From contig JABAKD010000009.1 in assembly GCA_012845835.1 (NCBI GenBank), positions 20,052,318 to 20,116,317 on the forward strand: 64,000 nucleotides of DNA, written 5' to 3'. This DNA is from Undaria pinnatifida. Taxonomy: Eukaryota; Sar; Phaeophyceae; Laminariales; Alariaceae. The number at the start of each line of letters is the position of its first letter. Position 1 is the first letter of the stretch. Below are positions 44,250-53,749 of the stretch, one piece after another. The notes under the pieces were generated by a model. The model did not search any database, was not told the DNA's origin, and was given only the letters and a program-made list of their open reading frames with translations. The position numbers and the translations under genes are program-made.

Positions 44250-44420
44250 CTCGATGTCGAACGCCCTCTTGGCACCGCGGGAATGGAATGCGGGAGGTAT
44301 ATCGAGCAAGTGGTCGCCTGCCTTCTTCAGGAGGAGGTCACCGACCTTGATGTCGCCGGTGCACTTCGTGTTTATGTCCTCGGCGACTTGGCGGCCCTCG
44401 GCGACTGCTTCGCAGGGCTT
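44250..44420 (-). pseudogene. copy A, exon d'
   Basis: Open: KPCEAVAEGRQVAEDI, GDIKVGDLLLKKAGDHLL. One extra Leu codon compared with copy B, otherwise nearly the same. Acceptor GTTTGCAG|AAG, donor GAG|GTACGT. Confidence 0.75.
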
Positions 44421-45009
44421 CTGCAAACGACAACAACGGATGGGAATACCTAGCGTTCAGTGAATGTTCAAAATAGTAAGGCCACTTAATGGTAGCTGTC
44501 ATCGGTTTCCAAAGTTTGAAAGGAAGTCGTACAATTTAACACTGTAATAAAAGCGGTCGTTTACGGGCAAAGCCCTGCCTGGTACCACAACGTTGCTAAC
44601 ACCTATGAACCACCACTGGGACAGGAACGAACGGGATTCACAGTCGCAACTGATAAGCGTAAGCCCCGGTATACTGCTATATAAGGCCTACCGGTGGAAT
44701 ATCGACAACGAAGGGTAAGAGTCAGTACCTGCTGTATATATTGTTCGGTACTACTCTATTACTGCTGCTATCAATACTATAACGACCGACGTGTACTGCA
44801 ATTCCTGAAGAGGTTGCGCACCCTACTAGTACTCGTTAATACGCAAAGTTTATGTGGTTGTATGAAAAATGAGTAACAGTAGTAGTACACCGCGTCACTG
44901 CATGAACAACTCGCTCACCCCAATCACGGGACTGCTCTCCAGCACCACCCAGGTTAACTTCAGCTTCTGTTTACTGCTATATATCAACCTCCAGTGTGTA
45001 CTGCGACTG

Positions 45010-45660
45010 GTGCTGATGGTATCATGCTGCTGTGTTATCTATCACTGCATGGACCATTTTTACAACCTTGGCTGACCCCCGTGATGGGACTTGCCCGTTT
45101 TCATTGCGTCTTACATGTATAGATACCACGTAGTCGTAGTCGTACATCCAAAAAGTGTGTTTATATTACAACACAAAGCGTCACTGCATGGACCACTTGT
45201 TCAACCCCCGCTTACCCCGATGGCGGCACTGCCCCGTGCTCGTACTCGTACATACATGAAGTGTGTTTGGTTGTACGTATGAAAAAGAAATCACAGCACG
45301 CAGCGTTACTGCATAGACCATTACTTGTACAACTCCCGCTTATACCCCGATGACGGGACTGCCCCGTCCACGTAGTCGTCCATACAAAAAGTGTGTTTGG
45401 CTGTACGTATGAAAAATAAATCACGTCACACAGCGTCACCACATGGGCCTAGTTGTACATACATGAAGTGTATTTGGTTGTACGTATGAAAAAAAATCGC
45501 AGCACACAGCGTCACTGCATAGACCATTACTTGTACAACCCCCGCTTACACTCCGATGACGGGACTGCCCCGTACACGTACTCGTACATACAAAAAGTGT
45601 GTTTGGTTTTACGCGTGAAAAAGAAATCACAGCACACAGCGTCACTGCGTAGACAACTAG
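45010..45660. repeat. tandem repeat in copy A intron, about 130-bp unit
   Basis: About five units with CACAGCGTCACTGCAT, GATGACGGGACTGCCCCGT, CGTACATACA and AAGTGTGTTTGG boxes. A shorter version of the array exists at 51290-51720 in copy B, so the array predates the duplication and has since changed length. Confidence 0.85.
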
Positions 45661-45674
45661 CACAACATGCTTAC

Positions 45675-45778
45675 CCCGACGACGGGACTGCCCTCCGTGA
45701 CCACCAAGGCGAACTTGAGTGTGTTCAGGCTACGCGTCCCCAAGCACAGCTTCCACACCGTGTGGTAGTTCGACTAAG
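45675..45778 (-). pseudogene. copy A, exon c'
   Basis: Same length (104 bp) as in copy B and with both splice sites kept (ACACCAG, GGG|GTAAG). The second codon is TAG where copy B has TGG. Confidence 0.7.
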
Positions 45779-46103
45779 CTGGTGTAGCACACACATGCTA
45801 CAGCAAACGTTGCAGACAGGCACACAAGGTCAAACAATGTAAATTTCAATGTGCATCATTATTGGAAACAGGATTCGCTTGAGTTCACCAACACCCAAAA
45901 CCACATATTGCGCACAACCTGCAGCACACTCAGCCAACACTCAACGCAGCACTACCGAAAATACAGGGTGTTGACATCTAGTCTAGTCTAGTGTCTTACC
46001 TATGCCGCACGGCACTGAACACACGGACAACGGGAACAAAATCTCAACATCAGTAGCCGACAGCAAACATCAAATTCCAACAACACGAAGAAATGAAACT
46101 CAC

Positions 46104-46590
46104 GTTTCGTCAAGCTCTTAGCTCCTTCGTGAGGGACGCCGATCGAAGGTGAATCACAGGTGTCCGCGTCACACCAGTCACACACACGAGGGTTGTCGCC
46201 GCTTCCCCAGTGCTTCTTGTTGTTACGGTTATAAAAAGCTTGGCACGTGGAAGGGTCGTCACTCCTGCAGCAGGTGTCGCAAACAGCGTACTGGGAACTC
46301 CCGTTTTTTATTTTCGTGCGATGAGGAAGCCGTCACAACCCTTTCTCGGGCACGACCAATCAGGATTGCCAAAAGAAGCTGAGTCCCGTTCTTGCCCGAC
46401 CAGCGTCCACACGCCTGATCCTGAACCTCCACCACCCCCACTGTTGGCGGAGCCTCCTCCCGCACTATGCTTGGTCCGCTTCGCAAATCTCAACTTCAAA
46501 CTGTTATTTTTGCCAATCCGGCGAATTTCAAATTCAAATTGTTTGCAGCCGTCAACGGCAATTCCCTCTCAACAGCCAGCAATTGGCCAA
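46104..46590 (-). pseudogene. copy A, cysteine-rich exon b'
   Basis: Contains the Gly/Ser linker GGGSANSGGGGGSGSG, a DWSCPRKGCDGF zinc-ribbon-like half and a VCDWCDADTCDSPS half. Those parts are in different frames because of a single-base deletion, and an upstream TGA lies in the expected frame. Acceptor CATTTGAAG|T, donor AAAC|GTGAGT. Confidence 0.7.
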
Positions 46591-47049
46591 CTTCAAATGT
46601 AAAAGTACAAAAAAGAAGTTGCTAAAAAAGCAAAATAAAAAGATCAGAGAGCAAAGAAAGCTGAGCAGTAAAAATATCAGAGAATGAGAGCTAAGAATTA
46701 GACTAGGGAAAGCAAGGAAGGCAAGGAAGTTCGGGACGGTTCTTTTCCCCAGCAACTAATTTTCTTTGCGGCAATTACGGGCTGAGAAGGGCTGAGAGAG
46801 GGGAGGATATGCCGAGCGAGACCTCCGAGGGGGTCGAGAACTAAGTAATCAAGTCTATACCGGGGGGGCTTCGCCGCGGCGGGCTGTCGCCCGCCTGCGG
46901 CTCCGCACATGCCCGTAATGGCAGAACTAGGTACGATGTTAGGAAAGCGGAGGTAGCACAATACGAGCGACTGTGATGCCAAGGGGTGTAACGTAAAGAG
47001 TGAAGCAGTGCGAGCACGGGCGTGATGAAAAAAAAAGCGGAGATGTTAA

Positions 47050-47575
47050 AGGCGACTTGATTTTTGTATGGGGGGTCTGACATTACTTGAATTTGTACGG
47101 GGGTTCTAAAATGACTTGATTTTTGTATAGTGGGTTGGCAATGGCTCGGTTTTTGTATAATGGGTCTGGAAATGACTCGGTTTTTGTTACATGGGTCTGA
47201 AATGACTTGAAATTGTGTGGGGGGTCTAAAATTACTTGATTTTTGTACGGTGGGTTTAAAATGTCTTAACATTGTATCGGGGGTCTAAAATGACTTGGTT
47301 TTTGTATGGTGATTCAGAAATGATTTGAAATTGTATTTGACTTGAAATTGTATGGTGGGTCTGAAATGACATGATTTTCTTCATGGGGGTCTGAAATGTC
47401 TTGATTTTTGTATGGGGGTCTGAAGTGACTTGGTTTTTGTATAGTGGGCTTGAAAAGACTTGAAATTGTATAATGAGTCTGAAATGACTTGGTTTTTGTG
47501 TGGTGGGTCTGACATGACTTGAAATTGTATTGGGACGTAACAATAACTCCATTTTTGTGTAGTGGGTCTAAAATC
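47050..47575. repeat. minisatellite, about 33-bp unit, some 15 copies
   Basis: Variants of GGGTCTGAAATGACTTGA followed by TTTTTGTATG or AATTGTATG. Unit length varies between about 30 and 36 bp. Confidence 0.85.
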
Positions 47576-48107
47576 GGCCGGCGTCAGCCGCAAACACCTT
47601 GTACTCGTACGTATTCGATTTGTATTCACAGCAGTACCGCAAGTGTAATGAAAACAATACTACCGGTGTACTATGTGATCGTACGAATGCTACGGACGGC
47701 AACAACACATATCAGTATTGTTGTTGTTGTTGTTGTTCTAACATTAACTCGCATAATCAAGTCCGTGGTCACAGGACAGGCTGCAGTCACTCTGGAGCTG
47801 AGGAATACCCCAGGGAAAACACACACAACCCAAGGTGGTACACGCATATATCACAGCTGACGCAATTCATGCCTCCACCAGAAACATATAAAAGTGAAAT
47901 CGGGAGTCAGTCTACGATGTGCCAGGTCCAGGCCGGTGCATACGTCTCACTACTCACGCCTGGAGAAACCAAATATTCCGATTGCCACCCAAGGAAGACT
48001 ACCACGTACGACGAAATCTTCGATCTCACAGCTGGAGTGTATTTTAATTTTTATAATATTACACGTAGTATCTATCACTACGCATACGCACGACAGGCAT
48101 AAGTCAA

Positions 48108-48310
48108 TTGGAGAAAAAGAAACAAAGAAAAGAAAAGAAGATAAAGGGAAGGAAAGAAAAGAGAAGAAAAAACGAAACAAGACGAAAAAGGCAAGCAAAG
48201 AGAAGAAAAAGACAAGAAAAGCAAGAAAAGACAAGACAGGAAAGCAAGGAAAGAAGAAGAGAAAAAAAGAAAAAAAAAAATAGAAAAAGAAGAGAAGAAA
48301 AATGTCATAC
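48108..48310. repeat. purine-only tract
   Basis: About 200 bp of almost pure A and G on the plus strand (GAAAAGAAAG-like). The open frames through it are low-complexity shadows. Confidence 0.8.
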
Positions 48311-48568
48311 TAGCAGACCCTAGGAACTGGCTAAGGATGGCATTGGACTAACAGAGGGTATCACGTCCATCATCAATGGCACCTGAGAGAGAACGCAACA
48401 TGGCGAAGAAGTCAGGGCGGTCTTATGCTATCTTATGATGGCCATTAGAAAGCCCACAACTTTCAATACGATGATGGCCAAACCCAGACTTCAGTCTCTT
48501 GGGCATGACGCTCCCCGTTCCGCCCCTCCCCCCTTCCTCCCTTTCCCCCTCCCCCCTCCCCCCCTCCC

Positions 48569-48895
48569 TCAGTCCCCTCCCCGCCCCCCCCTCCTTCCCC
48601 CTCCCCCCGGCCGCTTAGAGATGCCAACGGTGGATGACGCTGCCGCAGCCTTTGCGCGTCGCTCTGCAGCTTTGCGTCTCTCCGTTTCATGCCAATTCCG
48701 CATGAACAACTCGGCTCCCTCCTCTACTCTTCGAAACCATCTGCCAGCCTTCTGAGCAGCCTTTCGCCATCCTTCGAATTTCATTCCAAAAACCGACATA
48801 TCCTCCTTCAGATGATCCATCCAGTCTTTCTCTTGCCCCCCTGAGTAGCCTGTACCCCCAACAAACTCCCCAAACATCACCCTCTGTGGCAGTAT
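48569..48895 (-). pseudogene. LINE reverse transcriptase C-terminal fragment
   Basis: The minus strand encodes RVMFGEFVGGTGYSGGQEKD followed by WMDHLKEDMSVFGM and KAGRWFRRVEEGAE. The order (L)P..V.FGE...G.R..GGQ.KR..D.LK..L is the known tail of many LINE pol proteins. No RT core motif lies upstream, so it is a 5'-truncated remnant; a G/C tract (48510-48610) follows it. Confidence 0.65.
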
Positions 48896-50135
48896 ATACC
48901 ACATCATACTACAGATAATATTGATACGGGTACCTACTGCTGCCGTGAATGACCTGCTGCGGTATTGGTGCGCCTCGCAAGAAAATGATTTAATGTCTCG
49001 ACATGCTCCTGAGGAAAACATGCAGTAATCCGTTTGTGGATCGCAAGCTACAAAGCATTTAGCATACGATATGATACGAACAGAAACAACACACACCGAG
49101 CAGCAGTAGTAGCATACCGCTGAATACCACGCACGTGTATGAATGCTAAACAGAGATCATCGTATATGATACTCTGTTACTGCTTGCTGTGGTACTCGTA
49201 CTCGTATATGTACGTGTATGTCAGCCAAGTATCAGCAGTAAGTAAAAGGAGCCGGTATATAAATCCGGGTTCGTCGTCTACATGAAAAAACGGAATCTTG
49301 AAAAAAGGTTTTGCGTGTATCATGGAAACAAAAAACATGTGACAAAAAGGGCATGGGATCCTGGAAAAATCGAAGCCCCGTGAGAGATGAGTTGGGCACG
49401 GCCGAGGCCGCCCTAGGCAGAGTAGGCAGAGCAGGGGTCTGCGAGCACGATGAGGGAGCTGTGTGCCGTCGGGTGGACCTCATCGCCAGTCACCGCGAAA
49501 AGGGCAAAAATCTACGTCTAAGAAAAGCTGAGGAACTCTCACAGGCAAGCACCAACAATATCGTACATGTATTTATTACAAGGGCTTCGCTCGCGGGCGG
49601 CTGGGCGCCGCCCGCTACGCTTGCGGAAGGAGGAATGGACATTCAGTAGGAAGGCGGAAAATAAGCACAAATGGCGCAACTGGCGACTTGAAAATGCCAA
49701 GAGGTCCATATATAGTACAACGGTACAGGATAGAGACGATTATGATTATGAGTTTGTTATTATCATCCATTCGCCCAGTCCATGATGGGCACGTCGGAGG
49801 ACTTGCTTGGCATATCCTTCCACCTCTCAGGTAGCACCTGTACACTTCTTATTAATAGCTCTCTCTAAGTCGATCATCAATAATAACGTATCGCAGACCC
49901 GAAACACCAGGCACGCGCTTGTCAAGGATAGAGACAGGAAAACTACTACTTAAGATGTAAAGGAGCGCAGTGCCAAAAAAAACATGCTGGAAGCAGGAAC
50001 TTGAACGCACACACCGCAAACATGTGAAGTACATTTGTATTCCTGAAAGACTAGGAGCACGCATTTAGGCATAGTTCTCAAAAAACGATGCTGGTATAAT
50101 AAACCACAACTTAACGTTCTATAAAGAACGTGCTG

Positions 50136-50309
50136 TCAACATTGCTTCCGAAGGAGCATGCAGGCTTGCTTGGACTCTTCCTCCTCAGCGGAGGTACCCA
50201 GCACCTTGCACTCTTGTTTTTTGTCGATGATCTTGTGGATCTGTCCACAAACGTTGAAGCATGGCGGGAGGACGTCGATAAGTATGCGTAAAAAAGTATT
50301 GGTACTTCT
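50136..50309 (-). CDS. copy B exon e, C terminus
   Basis: Acceptor CTGCTGGAG|AGA gives phase 0 with exon d. Encodes ILIDVLPPCFNVCGQIHKII, KQECKVLGTSAEEE and ends MLLRKQC before TGA. Differences from copy A are codon-sized or conservative (Glu/Asp), as expected for former coding sequence. Confidence 0.6.
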   Translation of the reverse strand, partial: RSTNTFLRILIDVLPPCFNVCGQIHKIIDKKQECKVLGTSAEEEESKQACMLLRKQC

Positions 50310-52657
50310 CTCCAGCAGACGTCGTAACCATCCAAATTATTGGAGCTCTTTTCGTTGTTAGTAATTGTTGTGGTATTGTTGTACTTGCTCTTGGTACTCG
50401 GAAAAAGAGCCGCACTTCATAGACTATATCCGCACGCCATCCCCTAGTATTGAGCAAGAGACATGGATGTCTCGACTCGTGACACACAGGACGCAAGATA
50501 AGAGCAGAACGTACCTCGATGTCGAACGCCCTCGTGGCACCGTGGGAATGGAATGCGGGATGCATATCGAGCAAGTGGTCGCCTGCCTTCTTCAGGAGGT
50601 CACCGACCTTGATGTCGCCGGTGCACTTCGTGCTTATGTCCTCGCCGACTTGGCGGCCCTCGGCGGCTGCTTCGCAGGGCTTCTGCAAACGACAACAACG
50701 GATGGGAATACCTTGCGTTCAGTGAATGTTCAAAATAGTAAGGCCACGTAGCTGTCGTCGATTTCCAAAGTTTGAAAGGAAGTCGTACAATTTAACACTG
50801 TTGTAATGAAAGCGGTCGTTTATGGGCAAAGCCCTGCCTGGTACCACAACGTTGCTAACACCTATGAAACCACCACTGGGACAGGAACGAACGGGATTCA
50901 CAGTCGCAACTGGTAAGCGTAAGCCCCGGTACACTGCTATATAAGGCCTACCGGCGGAATACCGACAACGAAGGGTAAGAGACAGTACCTGCTGTATATA
51001 TTGTTCGGTACTACTCTATTACTGCTGCTATCAACACTATTACGACCGACGTGTACTGCGATTCCTGAAGAGGTTGCGCACCCTACTTGTACTCGTTAAT
51101 ACAAAGAGTTCATGTGGTTGTATGAAAAATGAGTAACAGTAGTAGTACACCGCGTCACTACATGAACAACTCGCTAACCCCAATCACGGGACTGCTCTCC
51201 AGCATCACCCAGGTTAACTTCAGCTTCTGTTTACTGCTATATATCAACCTCCAGTGTGTACTACGACTGGTGCTGAGTTATCATGCTGCTGTGTTATTTA
51301 TCACTGCATGGACCATTTTTACAACCCTGGCTGACCCCTGTGATGAGACTGTCCCGTTTTCATTGCGTCTTACATGTATAGATACCACGTAGTCGTAGTC
51401 GCACATCCAAAACGTGTTTATATCACAGCACAACGCGTCACTGCATGGACCACTTGTCCAACACCCGCTTACCCCGATGACGGGACTGCCCCGTACTCGT
51501 AGTCGTACATACATGAAGTGTGTTTGGCTGTACGTATGAAAAAGAAATCGCATCACACAGCAGCGTCACTGCATAGGTCTACTCGTAGACCTGAGTACTT
51601 GTACAATTCCCGCTTATACCCCAATGACGGGACTGCCCCGTACACGTACTCGTACATGCACAAGTGTGTTTGTACGCATGAAAAAGAAATCACAGCACAC
51701 AACTGCGTAGACAACTAGTACAACATGCTTACCCCGACGACGGGACTGCCCTCCGTGACCACCAAGGCGAACTTGAGTTTGTTCAGGCTACGCGTCCCCA
51801 AGCACAGCTTCCACACCGTGTGGTAGTTCGACCACGCTGGTGTAGCACACACATGCTACAGCAGACGTTGCAGACAGACACACAAGGTCAAACAATGTAA
51901 ATTTCAATGTGCATCATTATTGGAAACAGGATTCGCTTGAGTTCACCAACACCCAAAACCACATACTGGTAGTCTATTGCGCACAACTTGCAGCACACTC
52001 AGCCAACACTCAACGCAGCACTACCGAAAATACAGGGCGTTGACATCTGGTGTCTTACCTATGTCGCACGGCGCTAAACACACTGACAATGGGAAACTCT
52101 CAACATCATCAGATTCAGTAGTAAAGTAGCTGACAGCAAACATCAAATTCCAACAACACGAAGAAATGAAACTCACGTTTCGTCAAGCTCTCAGCTCCTT
52201 CGTTAGGGACGCCGATCGAAGGTGAATCACAGGTGTCCGCGTCACACCAGTCACACACACGAGGGTTGTCGCCGCTTCCCCAGTGCTTCTTGTTAAGGTT
52301 ACATGAAAAGCTTGGCACGTGGAAGGCTCGTCACTCCTGCAGGTGTCGCAGACAGCGTACTGGGAACTCCTGTTTTTCCTATTTCGTGCGATGAGGAAGC
52401 CGTCACAACCCTTGCTCGGGCACGGCCAATCAGGATTGCCAGAAGAAGCTGAGTCCCGTTCTTGCCCGACCAGCTTCCACACGCCTGATCCTGAACCTCC
52501 ACCACCCCCACTGTTGGCGGAGCCTCCTCCCGCACTAGCCTTGGTCCGCTTCGCAAATTTCAACTTCAAATTGTTATTGCCGATCCGGCAAATTTCAAAT
52601 TCAAATTGTTGGCAGCCGTCAACGGCAATTCCCTCCCAACCGCCAGCAATTGGCCAA
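50136..52657 (-). CDS. cysteine-rich protein of unknown family, copy B
   Basis: Four exons in order: 52657-52177, 51836-51733, 50682-50515, 50309-50136 (TGA). Phases agree (start 2, then 1, 0, 0). Cys pairs CPSKGC, CDTC, VCDWCDADTC and later CEAAAEGRQ, TKCTGDIKVGD and CFNVC suggest zinc binding, but I recognise no family. Comparison with copy A shows one missing base in the first exon (around 52288-52310), so as read the protein would stop early. That could be a true lesion or a consensus error. No initiator is present in these exons; see 57778-58028. Confidence 0.55.
50515..50682 (-). CDS. copy B exon d
   Basis: A 168-bp exon with textbook borders (GTTTGCAG|AAG, GAG|GTACGT). Encodes KPCEAAAEGRQVGEDI, TKCTGDIKVGDLLKKAGDHL and HPAFHSHGATRAFDIE. 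The pattern is shared with copy A apart from one codon. Confidence 0.7.
51290..51720. repeat. tandem repeat in copy B intron
   Basis: The shorter counterpart of the array at 45010-45660, about three units. Confidence 0.8.
51733..51836 (-). CDS. copy B exon c
   Basis: A 104-bp exon encoding WSNYHTVWKLCLGTRSLNKL, then KFALVVTEGSPVVG. Acceptor GCTACACCAG|CG, donor GGG|GTAAGC. Begins in phase 1 as exon b ends and finishes in phase 0 as exon d requires. Confidence 0.6.
52177..52657 (-). CDS. copy B exon b: Gly/Ser linker and Cys motifs
   Basis: Encodes LKLKFAKRTKASAGGGSANS, a Gly run, DWPCPSKGCDGFLIARN, QYAVCDTC and, after a one-base frame change, KKHWGSGDNPRVCDWCDADT. Acceptor TTTACTTTTGAAG|T, donor AAAC|GTGAGT. 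Adding back one base restores the phase expected by the next exon. Confidence 0.55.
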
Positions 52658-52898
52658 CTTCAAAAGTAAAAGTACAAAAAAGAAGTTGCTGAAAAAGCAA
52701 AATAAAAATATCAGAGCAAGCAGTAAAGATGAGAGAATGAGAGCTAAGTAAGAATGAGACTAGGGAAAGCACGGAAGGCAAGGAACTTCGGGACGGTTCT
52801 TTTCCCCAGCAACTAATTTTCTTTTCGGCAATTACGGGCTGAGAAGGGCTGAGAGGGGGGAGGATATGCCGAGCGAGACGTCCGACGGGGGCGAGGTC

Positions 52899-53749
52899 TA
52901 GGTATATAGTTTTATGAAGATATAAATACACTCCATCTGTGTGAGACCCATGACAATGGAAAGCCAGTTTGCAAACTTTTTTTGGTTATTTGCTGACAGA
53001 TTCCGGGTAACGTCGCTATGGGGAAAATATTACTAAAATGTTTTTTTTCCGGCTCTTTTTTGGGTCAGGCGGCCCAACAGGTCAGTTTGTCTACTTTTCA
53101 TCAAACCTTGATCAACACTGCCCACCAAACACGATTGACCCTCGATCTCGAGATAGATAACCCATGGTCACTCCTCTTTGTTCCGAACAAGGCCATATGA
53201 GTGTAGGTGACAGCGCTGAAGAGTCTATCTCGATCCATGCCCTAGAGCGTGAGAGGTTGCTGGTGTTGTCTTGTGGTCTTCCATCACATCCTCTCAAAAT
53301 TCTGTTTTTCGCCGGTTGGGAGACGATACTCGTAGAGTTTTTGTCTCAGTCTTCTACACACCAGCCGCCAAATGTGTTTTTAACAAAAACCTGATCGGCG
53401 CCCGCCACAAATCACCGGCCATAGAGTGAGCGCTCTACACCAAGGGAGGGTCGGAGCCCCTAACGAGCTCGCCACGTTCAGAGTTCACGACGTTGTCGTT
53501 GATTTCGTCGAACGACGTGTGTGGAGAAAACGATATTGCGCCGCGTCAAATCCAAGATCTGCTTGAGAAATTCTCAGGCCGATGTTGGCCAAGATCGCCG
53601 CGAGAAATCATTTTTCCCCGGAATTCTGGAAAGTTTCAAAAAACAAATCTACCAAATTGGGTTCATAGGCGACCGTTCAGGCAAAGTTTGGCTGGGATCT
53701 TCGGGAATTTCAAACTTTTGGCCGTCCGTTGTCACCGGTCTGAGGTCGA
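52899..53749. other. spacer, nothing recognised
   Basis: No exon-like segment, no clear repeat. Short open frames without motifs. Confidence 0.5.

Larger units (their letters stand above)
43863..46590 (-). pseudogene. cysteine-rich gene, copy A, decayed
   Basis: Four exons correspond to those of copy B: 46590-46104, 45778-45675, 44420-44250 and 44033-43863. Relative to copy B it has a TGA in place of a TGG near the start of the first, a one-base deletion in that exon around 46301-46317 giving a stop after FLIARK, and a TAG at the beginning of the second exon. Splice sites are kept. The last two exons remain open and differ from copy B mostly by conservative changes, suggesting the lesions are recent or partly sequencing errors. 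Confidence 0.7.
43309..46839. repeat. segmental duplication, copy A
   Basis: Starts at ACAAGGGCTTCGCTCGCGG and is alignable to 49578-52898 along its length, with substitutions and many small indels. The two copies are separated by about 2.7 kb of unrelated sequence. It contains all but the first putative exon of the cysteine-rich gene, in intron and exon. Confidence 0.92.
46840..49577. other. spacer between duplication copies
   Basis: Holds the minisatellite at 47050-47575, purine-rich and pyrimidine-rich tracts (48108-48310, 48510-48610) and a LINE remnant (48569-48895). About 47.6-48.1 kb and 48.9-49.5 kb show nothing recognisable. Confidence 0.65.
49578..52898. repeat. segmental duplication, copy B
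   Basis: Partner of 43309-46839. It starts with a GC-rich palindrome (GCGGGCGGC...GCCGCCCGC, 49591-49615) that has decayed in copy A, and ends near GAGCGAGACGTCCGACGG. Confidence 0.92.

Noticed and set aside
47894-48310. Lysine-rich plus-strand and phenylalanine-rich minus-strand frames
   Set aside because: Low-complexity purine tract read in different frames.
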